A stretch of 33,611 nt of DNA from positions 1 to 33,611 of the forward strand of contig CAZXQY010000020.1 in NCBI GenBank assembly GCA_964642505.1, read 5' to 3'. Positions 16,801 to 25,000 of this stretch are shown here, piece by piece (the stretch's first letter is position 1; each line of letters opens with the position of its first letter). The translations under genes and the position numbers were made by a program. The notes beneath the pieces were generated by a model. The model ran no database searches. It saw only the letters and a list, made by a program, of their open reading frames with translations, and had not been told where the DNA came from. This DNA is from TMED69 sp964642505 (lineage in GTDB: Bacteria; Pseudomonadota; Gammaproteobacteria; Ga0077536).

Positions 16801-17361
16801 CAACCGCAATCGATTGTGAGCGAAACCAGTGTGATCAGTGGTTCCACTACTAGCAAAGTCAGATTGATTAGTGACAACACCGTAGACTATACCGGTACCG
16901 GAGGAGGCACCGCGCAACAAGGATGGTACATCGACTTGGTTTCACCAGTCGACGGTGTCCAAGGCGAGCGAATAATCGCAGACCCACAACTTAGAGACGC
17001 ACAGGATACTCCGGTGATATTGTTCAATACTTTTGTCCCGGGCGGTTCTTGTCAAAGTGTCGGAGGATTTTCGGCGCTCATGGTACTGGATGCCTTAAAC
17101 GGGTCTAGGACTAGCTTTGCCGTTTTTGACCTCAACAAAGACGGAATAATAGACAATTCTGATACGCAAGATAGCACTGGTTTCGCTTTTAACGGCAGAG
17201 TCCAAGATCAATCTGTTTCGGCTGTCACTGTTGTATCTAACGGAGACGCGACTCAAAATTTTGTGATTCAATCAAGCACGGAGTCTGTAAGTCCGACGAT
17301 CAGCACGGTGGCCGGTTCGATCTCAAACCTGGGTCGCCAATCCTGGCGACAACTTCAGTGA
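13864..17361 (+). CDS. pilY1: Type IV pilus tip adhesin / biogenesis factor PilY1
   Basis: A 1165-residue exported protein, close to the length of the Pseudomonas aeruginosa protein. The signal peptide ends at Ala31. A von Willebrand A domain follows with MIDAS residues Asp55, Ser57 and Ser59 (DDSGS). The C-terminal half is the PilY1 beta-propeller (VFVGSNDGMLHAFNADTGEE, then YAGDLNGKLWKFDF). Two calcium-loop candidates are visible: DTDSDFISD at 856-864, placed like the known PilY1 site, and an EF-hand-like loop DLNKDGIIDNSD at 1089-1100. An RGD tripeptide lies at 622-624. PilY1 controls extension/retraction and mediates surface sensing and adhesion. AGGA nine bases before ATG 13864 supports the start. 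Confidence 0.95.
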   Translation: MGKIKHFLVSLPGRLAATFLVSICLLSPCYAVFTIPPKPIFLANDTQANIFFALDDSGSMDAELLINKGARAALEDLTTSIFGSFFTSVLNQADIIDMDFTPDDLNEDWHQCAAFNLMAYDPSQTYTPWSGNDNTGTPYADQSITSARINPFDPSAGTTNLLNVEGTGRPAWYGVEIDNSQCRTDLGWPDMTGISGAEGVNDGTFQICECFSSNFVTGINFFSYGDRFDFLASAGDPRFFRVDTLSAAEQTNYANWFSYFRKRDYVLKKAVSQLITSSSARMGLATLQNNGGVGTAIRDMTDASNKSTLLNNLFSINPDFGTPLRTLLRDVGRYFDDTDGSNTLHSALGFTEASPILPASEGGECQQNFTVLFSDGFWNGFNPSDVFNEDGDSNTAFDGGPHADSVHPSLGDVAMKYYETDLSNVADNVPVITGIDENTAQHLVTYTVSYGLDGTLTSVPADHDPTTPSPPWPTPVAGTLTTVDDMRHAAFNARGLYLPGQNPQQLIDTLSAALADIGSRTGAASAAASTSQSVKTEALIFQGTFNSEDWSGTLSAFPLSTTGTIGSAQWEASSLIPAESSRTIFSFNKTTPVGIEFKFNQLSAAQQTAIGTDAEDIVNYVRGDRTQETGNGGAFRNRNSLLGDIIHSTPVAVTSSQASPPFENLPGTEGSSYAAHLTSKSSITDAVFVGSNDGMLHAFNADTGEEIMAYVPEGVFSKLNLLTDPAYDHAFYVDGVLSAADVFFGGAWRTILVGTLGRGGNTVFALDVTSISTFTEANVLWEFEHEELGNVLGKPQIVRLNNGKWAVVLGNGYNTTSEKPELFVIDVETGTLTRRITAGDETDAGNNGLSTALVVDTDSDFISDVVYAGDLNGKLWKFDFSSSNSSTWSVALGNTPLYQAVASNGSVQPITSKPAIAAHPNGGFQILFGTGRFFAQGDEVVSDSGTSVETFYGIRDNGLAVTSVGARNNPPGSQPSGTLQPQSIVSETSVISGSTTSKVRLISDNTVDYTGTGGGTAQQGWYIDLVSPVDGVQGERIIADPQLRDAQDTPVILFNTFVPGGSCQSVGGFSALMVLDALNGSRTSFAVFDLNKDGIIDNSDTQDSTGFAFNGRVQDQSVSAVTVVSNGDATQNFVIQSSTESVSPTISTVAGSISNLGRQSWRQLQ

Positions 17362-17384
17362 TCCAAATCCATGGAGATTGAATA

Positions 17385-17888
17385 ATGATGGTACTTCGTC
17401 AAATTTTTACCGCCACTCTGATAATCTTTGCACTCGGAGAAAAATCCCTCGCCCAATACTATGGAGGCAATGACCAGGATACTAACAAAGAGGGTGCAAA
17501 CCCATTGAATTCCGACAAACCCTCCCCCGTGGAAACAAACGGTCAACCGACTCTTTTACTGGAATCCGAACCATCCACGAGAGTAGGTGTGATAGAGATG
17601 ATTATACCTCAACAAAATCGATTGGTAATAGGTGATCAGTCCATCAATCTGAGCAAGGATGTGGAAGTGAATACCGAAAAGAGAAGACGTTTATATGGTG
17701 TAAATAATCTTAAAAGAGGCATGACTGTAAGAATAAATACTGAAATCTTTAAAGGGCAAGTCGTCGCTACCGAAATAACGGAGCTTAAAAAACCCAACAA
17801 ATACAAAAATCAACGAAATAGGAAAAATAATAAAACCAACCAAAAACGCGATCGTAGAAACAATAACACCGGATATGGCACCTATTAA
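17385..17888 (+). CDS. pilY2: PilY2-like small exported protein
   Basis: A 167-residue protein between pilY1 and pilE, the position of pilY2. The N-terminus is a signal peptide (VLRQIFTATLIIFALGEKSLA). A compact beta segment follows at about residues 66-125: VGVIEMIIPQQNRLVIGDQS, then NLSKDVEV and LKRGMTVRI, a DUF5666/OB-like pattern seen in PilY2 proteins. The last 40 residues are almost only Lys, Arg, Asn, Gln and Thr, a strongly basic disordered tail longer than I expect for PilY2. GGAG lies a few bases before the ATG. The molecular role of PilY2 is poorly known beyond a link to pilus assembly. The assignment rests mainly on position and fold pattern. Confidence 0.75.
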   Translation: MMVLRQIFTATLIIFALGEKSLAQYYGGNDQDTNKEGANPLNSDKPSPVETNGQPTLLLESEPSTRVGVIEMIIPQQNRLVIGDQSINLSKDVEVNTEKRRRLYGVNNLKRGMTVRINTEIFKGQVVATEITELKKPNKYKNQRNRKNNKTNQKRDRRNNNTGYGTY

Positions 17889-17910
17889 ATTGTATACGCG
17901 CGAGAGATCG

Positions 17911-18384
17911 ATGAATTATTTTAAGAAGTCCAAGTCGACTGGCTTCAGTTTGCTTGAGCTCATGGTAACTGTAGCTATTCTGGCAATCATCATCTCGATA
18001 GCTGTCCCTAATTACCGGGCCTACGGCCTGAGAACCAATCGAAGCGAGGGCATTTCAAATCTTTTACAAATGACTCAATGGATGGAAAGACAATTTACAA
18101 CCTTCGGTAGCTACAATGCGGGGGCTATGCCAGCACTACCTGTTACTCAATCCCCCCCGAATGGAGCCGCTAATTACAACATAGCGATAACTGCTAATGC
18201 CGCGACAACCTACACACTAACTGCAACCCCTGCTGGAAACCAGGTCAACGATACTTGCGGGGTCCTCACAATCAGTGAATCTTCTTTACAATGTGCTACA
18301 ATCCTAGGAGTTGGAACCTTGTGTAGTAACGATGGAAATGCGGCCAACCGAACGCAAGTATCTAACTGTTTCGGTGGAAGGTAA
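17911..18384 (+). CDS. pilE: Type IV minor prepilin PilE
   Basis: A 157-residue pilin. The leader MNYFKKSKSTG is cut before Phe, giving FSLLELMVTVAILAIIISIA with Glu5, then VPNYRAYGLRTNRSEG, the PilE-type continuation with basic residues at the helix end. The globular part ends in four cysteines (DTCG, LQCA, TLCS, SNCF) that can form two disulfides, as in PilE-like minor pilins. It is the last gene of the operon, as in fimU-pilVWXY1Y2E clusters. ATG 17911 gives an 11-residue leader; a longer in-frame start at 17875 overlaps pilY2 and is less likely. No convincing terminator lies in the 22 bases before the convergent DUF429 gene. Confidence 0.92.
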   Translation: MNYFKKSKSTGFSLLELMVTVAILAIIISIAVPNYRAYGLRTNRSEGISNLLQMTQWMERQFTTFGSYNAGAMPALPVTQSPPNGAANYNIAITANAATTYTLTATPAGNQVNDTCGVLTISESSLQCATILGVGTLCSNDGNAANRTQVSNCFGGR

Positions 18385-18406
18385 TTTCAAAATTCTTTTA
18401 CTTGCC

Positions 18407-19180
18407 TTATCTCACGCCTAATATCCAACCTTCCAATTGAACTTGCTGACGTTCTGGCAGCGTAAGAGGAGGATTGAAATACTCTCGTAGCGATCCTCTG
18501 CGATCCATTTCTCGCAACCAACTGGAAACAGAATAAGCATCGTGCTGATCGGTCGTTCTCCGACCTTTACTAAATCGGCGCCTGAATAATGTCGGGAAAA
18601 TTTCCGTTACAACAGATTTTCCTTCCGGAATATCAAAACCGTCAAAAGGCCAAAAGTGGGTATTCGCTCTGATTTCTGGATCGTCTCTCAGAATCTTAAT
18701 CCAAGGTAAACCAGCGTGCGTAGACTTTGATACCGACCCCTGAACATCAAAATGAAAAACACTTTTAGTACCAGGAGTCCACCGTTCGCACAAACGGTAA
18801 TCAGTATTTTTTTCTTCAAATGAAATCTGTTTGCGTGCAAAATCTACATACATATGATCTCTCTCGGTTTGCCATCGATCCGAAAAATAAGTGAGAAATT
18901 CGTCCCAATTCTTTAAATTACGACGGTCGAAATAAATTTTAGGAAACGATAATCCATGGTCAATCCCAATAATTATATTCGGCTTAGAAATTAAAGACTC
19001 TCGGAAATATCTGGCAATCTCTTTCCGACACCAGTTCTTGGCACCCTTGTCGTAGGGAAGTTTTCTCATTGGGGAGGTTTCTGAGTTTGATTCATAAACC
19101 TGCAACTGGCTAAGGCGAGAAACCGGCGCTTTTGCCCCGGAATAATCAATACCGATATAACTACTGAAAATAGATGTCAA
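18407..19180 (-). CDS. DUF429 family protein (predicted RNase H-like fold)
   Basis: A 257-residue protein. It opens with YIGIDYSGAKAP, the first strand with an acidic residue as in DUF429/RNase H-like proteins, and has IIIGIDHGLSFP as a second strand carrying another Asp-His. The block VVTEIFPTLFRRRF and the late DQHDAYSVSSWL supply further conserved acidic and His residues. Nuclease or phosphotransferase function is only predicted for this family. The start is TTG at 19180, overlapping the stop of the upstream ChaC-like gene as TTGA, so the two are translationally coupled. No later Met leaves the first strand intact. Confidence 0.75.
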   Translation of the reverse strand: MTSIFSSYIGIDYSGAKAPVSRLSQLQVYESNSETSPMRKLPYDKGAKNWCRKEIARYFRESLISKPNIIIGIDHGLSFPKIYFDRRNLKNWDEFLTYFSDRWQTERDHMYVDFARKQISFEEKNTDYRLCERWTPGTKSVFHFDVQGSVSKSTHAGLPWIKILRDDPEIRANTHFWPFDGFDIPEGKSVVTEIFPTLFRRRFSKGRRTTDQHDAYSVSSWLREMDRRGSLREYFNPPLTLPERQQVQLEGWILGVR

Positions 19181-19710
19181 TTTCTTTCAACGCCCAAATT
19201 TTCTTTGGCCATTCTCCGTAGACTACTTACATGTCTATCTTTAATACCGAGTTGATCCAGGGTGCTACCTAATGTCATTAAATAGTCTAAGTTTTTACCA
19301 CTCTCTCCGGCTGCGTTTAGAAAAAAATAAATCAATTCTTCGTCCTTCTCATCTAAGACCACCCATCCTTCTTCCGATTTACTCCTATAAGTAATCGCCT
19401 CCATCAATCCGAGCCCTTCCACGTCGACCGAAATCAACATACTTTCATAGCCATTTTTTTCACGTTCATCTAAATATTCGATAGTCTCTTCCCATTTCGA
19501 ATCACAGATTCCATATACCAGGCCCTCACAAACTCCAGTTTCCATAGGAACAATTGCTGCGACCCGACCAGGTAGGTCAGGCGTCCCACGATGGTCTGTC
19601 GAGGAGTGCCAAAGACGTCTCTCCCAACCCAGGACAGAGGCCTTTTTTTTCTTTTTAAATTCAAATCCTGGTCTCCACAGTAAAGAGCCGTAGGCAAAAA
19701 TCCATTTCAT
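19177..19710 (-). CDS. chaC: ChaC-type glutathione-specific gamma-glutamylcyclotransferase
   Basis: A 177-residue enzyme, the size of short ChaC2-like proteins. Conserved blocks appear in order: FAYGSLLWRPGF (substrate loop, residues 5-16), GWERRLWHSSTDHRGTPDLP (28-47) with PGRV, and YLDEREKNGY (79-88), where Glu84 matches the catalytic Glu of ChaC. The reaction splits glutathione into 5-oxoproline and Cys-Gly in the cytosol. Its start faces the ugpQ-glpK-oxoprolinase run, whose third gene consumes 5-oxoproline, which supports the assignment. It overlaps the next gene by 4 bases. Confidence 0.88.
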   Translation of the reverse strand: MKWIFAYGSLLWRPGFEFKKKKKASVLGWERRLWHSSTDHRGTPDLPGRVAAIVPMETGVCEGLVYGICDSKWEETIEYLDEREKNGYESMLISVDVEGLGLMEAITYRSKSEEGWVVLDEKDEELIYFFLNAAGESGKNLDYLMTLGSTLDQLGIKDRHVSSLRRMAKENLGVERN

Positions 19711-19836
19711 TCGCCCATTTTAATAGATTTTGAATTGTAAGAAAGATCCTTTCAGATTGGCATGATAGGATTTGTCTGTGGAATATTTAAACCGTTCGAA
19801 AATCTCACTTCAGATGATTTTTTTAGGGAACCACTA

Positions 19837-20526
19837 GTGAAAATTATTGGACATCGAGGATGCAATCAATTGGGAGGAGAAAACACCCTGAAGGGCATTA
19901 AGAAAGCTTTAGATATGGGCACGGATGGCGTAGAAATCGATCTTCGGATGGTGGCGAATAAGATCATAGTTTTACACGACGAAACTGTCGACCGTACTAC
20001 TAATGGTCAGGGGCACTATAAAACCTTCAACTTGAAAGAACTTCAAGACCTAAAGTGTAGAAACGGCTGTAAAATTCCTTTGTTGGAAGAAATAATTACA
20101 ATCCCTAAAACCGTCGACGAATTAATCCTCGAAATCAAAGAACCAGGAATCGAACAAACTGTCCTAAGAACAATAAAAGCAAAATGCACCTACACAGAAG
20201 GCGGTTACTTCAAAAATATCGTTGTCTCATCCTTCGATCCGGAAACGACCGAAAATTTATCACTCAACCTAAATGATTGGAACCTGGCAATTTTATATAA
20301 AGACTCTTTCTTTTCCGCTATGCAAAGAGCCATAACGCTTGGAGCCCGATATATTCATGCACCACTAAAGGATATTTCACTAACGCATGTTCGGTCGGCT
20401 CACGTAAATAACATAGAAATCTATGCATATACCGTCAACGAAAAAAAAGACTACGATTTTTGTTTGACTAGTGGCGTAGACGGAATTTTCAGTGATGACC
20501 CTAAAAAATTCGTTAACACCAAATAG
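19837..20526 (+). CDS. ugpQ: Glycerophosphodiester phosphodiesterase (UgpQ-like)
   Basis: A 229-residue TIM-barrel enzyme that hydrolyses glycerophosphodiesters from lipid turnover to glycerol-3-phosphate plus an alcohol. Motifs: IIGHRG with His6 and Arg7, ENT at 15-17, GVEIDLRM with metal-site Glu33 and Asp35, and LHDETVDRTTNG with catalytic His47. The later LILEIK and DGIFSDDP strands complete the barrel. No signal peptide is present, so it is cytosolic. GTG 19837 is preferred because AGGGA lies seven bases upstream and the protein then starts right at the first strand; ATG 19762 would add 25 residues with no ribosome binding site. The gene lies 19 bases before glpK. Confidence 0.88.
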   Translation: MKIIGHRGCNQLGGENTLKGIKKALDMGTDGVEIDLRMVANKIIVLHDETVDRTTNGQGHYKTFNLKELQDLKCRNGCKIPLLEEIITIPKTVDELILEIKEPGIEQTVLRTIKAKCTYTEGGYFKNIVVSSFDPETTENLSLNLNDWNLAILYKDSFFSAMQRAITLGARYIHAPLKDISLTHVRSAHVNNIEIYAYTVNEKKDYDFCLTSGVDGIFSDDPKKFVNTK

Positions 20527-20545
20527 ACTCGGGATCGGAAACTAA

Positions 20546-22033
20546 ATGAGCTATATCTTATCTTTGGATTTGGGAACAACTAACATCAGAGCCGTTTTAT
20601 TCGACGAAGAAAAACGTGTGGTTGGTACTGCAGAAGAAGAGCTTGTTCTTTATTGCCCTCGTCCAGGGTGGGTGGAACAGGATCCCCTCGAAATGGTGAA
20701 GAAGCAGCTACTAGTAGCCCGCTCTGTATTGAAAAACGGGAACATAAGCAAGGATTTAATTGCTGGGATAGGAATAACGAATCAACGGGAGACAACAATA
20801 CTTTGGGATAAGTCATCCGGTGAACCCATGGGAAGAGCAATCGTTTGGCAAGATAGGCGTACCACAGAAATCTGCAACAGCATGATAAAAAAAGGCAGGG
20901 GAAACTTTGTCTATGAAAAAACTGGCTTAGTAATCGACCCTTATTTTTCGGCATCCAAAATCAATTGGTTACTCAATCACTATCCAAATATTAAGGGAAA
21001 AGCTCTCAAAGGAGATATCGCCTTTGGCACCGTAGATTCTTGGCTACTATGGAATCTCACCGAGGGCAAAATCCACTCCACTGATATCACTAACGCTTCG
21101 AGAACTATGTTATTCAACATACACAATCTTGAGTGGGATGACGACTTATTAGATCTCTGGGAAATACCCAAAGCAATTCTACCAGATGTAGTTCCATCGA
21201 CCGGCCCCTTTGGCTCTACCTCTCTAATTACCGGGAAAGATGTGCCCATCTCAGGGGTGGCCGGGGACCAGCAGGCGGCACTGCTTGGCCAAATGTGCTT
21301 TAATGCAGGAGAAATTAAATGCACATACGGCACAGGATGCTTCGCTCTTCTAAATATCGGTGATCGGGCGATCAACAATAAATCGGGTTTATTAACCACC
21401 ATTGGGTATAGCGATGAATCATTAGTTGAATACGCTTTAGAGGCTAGCGTATTTATGGGTGGCGCCATAGTCCAATGGCTACGAGATGGTTTAGAAATAA
21501 TAGACAGTAGCGAAGAAGTAGAAGAACTCGCGAGAAAGGTTGCTAGTTCTAATGGTGTTGTTTTAGTTCCGGCATTCACAGGTCTCGGCGCACCACATTG
21601 GGATCCTTTCGCTCGAGGCACGATACTGGGCTTAACTAGAGAAACAAACAAATATCATATTGCCAGAGCCGCTTTAGAAGGTATTGCTTGGCAAGTTAGC
21701 GATGTAGTCGAATCAATGACTCGATCTTCTAAAATAGACATTAACCATATCCAAACAGACGGTGGAGCCAGTGAAAACAATCTTCTCATGCAAATTCAAG
21801 CCGATTTTGTGCAAAAACCACTACACCGATCCAAACACAAAGAAACTACGGCCCTAGGAGCAGCCTTACTTGCTAGCTTGGGAGTAGGCATTTACAAGAC
21901 TCGAGAAGAAATTCCTCGGTCGATAGTAACTAGAGATACCTTTCTGCCAAATATCGATCAGCGTGAAAGAGATGCTTTTCGGAAGGTGTGGTTACGTGCG
22001 GTAGAAAGGAGTCTCGGTTGGAGCGAAACATAA
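20546..22033 (+). CDS. glpK: Glycerol kinase
   Basis: A 495-residue FGGY-family kinase, the expected GlpK length. It begins YILSLDLGTTNIRAVLFD (ATP-site phosphate loop). It has the glycerol-contact NQRET motif with Arg81 and Glu82, VWQDRRT, and GVAGDQQAALLGQ with the catalytic Asp. TYGTGCFALLN and the FGGY signature-2 block DGGASENNLLMQIQADF complete the set. It phosphorylates glycerol to glycerol-3-phosphate in the cytosol. The usual LDQGTTSSRA reads LDLGTTNIRA, a mild change. Located between ugpQ and the 5-oxoprolinase gene, whose start lies within the glpK end. No glpF or glpD is in the window. Confidence 0.92.
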   Translation: MSYILSLDLGTTNIRAVLFDEEKRVVGTAEEELVLYCPRPGWVEQDPLEMVKKQLLVARSVLKNGNISKDLIAGIGITNQRETTILWDKSSGEPMGRAIVWQDRRTTEICNSMIKKGRGNFVYEKTGLVIDPYFSASKINWLLNHYPNIKGKALKGDIAFGTVDSWLLWNLTEGKIHSTDITNASRTMLFNIHNLEWDDDLLDLWEIPKAILPDVVPSTGPFGSTSLITGKDVPISGVAGDQQAALLGQMCFNAGEIKCTYGTGCFALLNIGDRAINNKSGLLTTIGYSDESLVEYALEASVFMGGAIVQWLRDGLEIIDSSEEVEELARKVASSNGVVLVPAFTGLGAPHWDPFARGTILGLTRETNKYHIARAALEGIAWQVSDVVESMTRSSKIDINHIQTDGGASENNLLMQIQADFVQKPLHRSKHKETTALGAALLASLGVGIYKTREEIPRSIVTRDTFLPNIDQRERDAFRKVWLRAVERSLGWSET

Positions 22034-25000
22034 GCATCGACAAGAATAGTAGCAAAGAAAACGTGAATAGAAACAAAACGTCCTCCAAACAAAACCAATC
22101 CAAAAAATGGAAGTTCTGGTGCGATCGAGGCGGCACGTTTACCGACGTAATCGGTATCAGTCCTCGGGGACAAGTTTTCACCGAAAAACTTCTATCATCC
22201 AATCCTGATAATTACCAAGACTCCACTGAAGAAGGTATTCGTCGGATACTTAAATTAATAAAAAATGAACCGATACCGGAAAATCTTGTAGAAAGCATCA
22301 GAATAGGAACGACGATCGGAACCAATGCCCTACTAGAAAAAAAGGGAGAGCCAACGGTATTGATAACGACCAAAGGATTTGAAGACGCTTTAAAAATTGG
22401 CTATCAGAATAGACCAGATTTGTTCGCCCTGGAAATCCAACCTAAAAAAATCTTGTACAAGGAAGTACTGGCTATCGAAGAGAGACTTAATGCCGAAGGC
22501 GAAGTCGTAAAAAGGATTGATGAAATATCCTTGGAACAAGCGCTAATAACCATTATCGATAAGGGCATCTATTCAGCCGCTGTTGTTTTTATGCACAGCT
22601 ATTTGAATCCAATCCATGAATTGATAGTAGAAAGGTTAGCGCGACAGGTAGGTTTTCGAAGCGTGTCACTATCCCATCAGACTGCCCAAACAATAAAATT
22701 CGTTGCTAGAGGGGAAACAACTTGCGTAGACGCCTACCTAACACCCATTTTACAAGAGTACACCTCCAAATTGTCCAAAGGCCTTGGAAATATACCGCTA
22801 CAATTCATGCAATCTCACGGAGGGCTCGTCACTGCCTCCTTTTTTAGAGGCAAACACTCTGTGTTGTCGGGCCCAGCTGGAGGAGTTGTAGGTGCCGCAC
22901 ACACAGCCCGTAAAAATGGCTTAAAAAAAATAATTGGCTTTGACATGGGGGGAACCTCTACAGACGTATGTCACTATTCTGGCCACTATGAAAGAACTTT
23001 CGAAAATGAGGTAAATGGTTTTAAATTAAATGTTCCTATGATGTCAATAAATACAGTAGCTGCAGGTGGTGGCTCCATAATCGAATATGACGGGATAAAA
23101 ATGTGCGTGGGACCAGGATCTGCCGGGTCAAACCCTGGTCCGACCTGCTACCAAAAAGGAGGACCTTTAACAGTGACAGACTGTAACGTCTTACTCGGAA
23201 CAATCCGACCAGAATACTTTCCGAAAACTTTCGGTGCCTCCAACAACAAATCGATAGACAAACAAATTGTCCTCGAGCAGTTTTCAGAGCTCACTGAAAA
23301 AATAAATCAAGACAAATCTACTCCCTCCACCATTGAAGAAATTGCTGACGGTTTTTTGAAAATCGCAGTAGATAAAATGGCAAATGCGATCAGAAAGATA
23401 TCAATCCAAAAAGGCATTGGCTTAGAAAACTATTCTCTAAATTGTTTTGGTGGAGCAGCAGGACAACATGCCTGTCAAGTAGCTGATTCTTTAAACATAA
23501 AAACTATTTTAATAGATAAAAATGCGAGCCTATTATCCGCCCTTGGAATGGGTTGTGCCGAGACTAGGGAGATCAAAGAAGAAACCACTAACGTTAGACT
23601 CGACAAAGAAACACTAGAAGATTTGCAAGAGCGAATCCAGGCAACGAAAGAAGAAGTTTCCTCTAAGTTGAGAAATCAAGGATTCGGAAACGAAAAACAA
23701 TCGATTGCTGTTAACTACAGACTGAAATACGAAGGTACAGACGATTCAATAGAAGTCTCGGAAAACGGTTTCAGTGCCATGAAATTAGCATTTGAACAAC
23801 AACATTTAAAAAGGTATGGGTTTTTTGAGGGGGAATCTGAGATCATAGTGTCCTCTATTACAGTAGAAGGGATGAGCTCGGACACTATCGATTTAGCTCA
23901 ACTCAAAAACGATCCGTATGAGAACAAAGACAAACCAAGCCCAATCGGTAAACATCAAGTTTTTTTAACCGGAAAAAAGAAATCAATCCCCTTTTTCGAC
24001 GGAGATCGTCTCAAGGTCGGTTTGATTTTGAAGGGCCCCTTGGTTGTCATTACTAAAACTAATACGATTTTAGTTGAACCCTTTTGGGAACTCGAGATCA
24101 CTAAAACAAACGACTTTTTACTACGAAGAAAAAAGGATATAGAAATCCAAACGCCTCAAACGACGATGTCGGCTGAAATAGAGCTTTTCTCTAATCAGAT
24201 AATGTCAGTAGCCGAGCAGATGGGCGTCGTTTTCCAGAAAACTGCGCGCTCGGTGAATATAAAAGAACGTCTAGATCTCTCTTGCGCCGTGTTCGACGAA
24301 GACGGCTGTCTTCTCGCCAATGCACCACATATCCCTGTTCATCTAGGCTCCATGAGTGAAAGTGTAAAAAATATTATCCAGAATTTTCAGGCAAAAATTA
24401 AACCCGGTGATGTTTACATGACAAATGATCCATTTAACGGTGGCACGCATTTGCCCGACCTTACGACGGTCACTCCGGTTTTCGTCAACCAAAGGAGAGC
24501 ACCTTTGTTTTTTGTAGGATCTAGAGGACACCATGCCGATATAGGTGGCATCACCCCAGGGTCCATGCCGGCCACAAGTACAAGAATCGAACAGGAGGGG
24601 GTTCTTCTAGAAAACCTCCAAATTGTCCGGGAAAACAAATTCCAAGAAAATTTCGTACGCGACACGCTTACCAAACATCAACATCCTGTCAGGAACATAG
24701 AAAATAATGTCGCGGACATAAAAGCATCTTTGGCTGCCAACAAAAGGGGAGTAGATGAGTTACTGGAATTAACCAAGAGTTATGGAATTGAGAAAACTCG
24801 CAAATATATTGATAGGGTAAAAAATCAAGGAGAGCAATCCGTTTCCGATCTAATCAAATCCTTATCGCCAGGAAGTAGCGAGAAACTTTTGGACGGCGGC
24901 GAAACAATTAAAGTGGATATCTCAATCGATAAAAAGGAATCGTTGATAACTATCGATTTTGAGGGCACTAGTGGACAAACTAATAATAATCTGAACACCC

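Noticed and set aside
20980..21651. A 223-residue open frame on the minus strand inside glpK
   Set aside because: It lies wholly opposite a strongly conserved kinase, shows no recognisable domain and is a shadow of glpK codon use.
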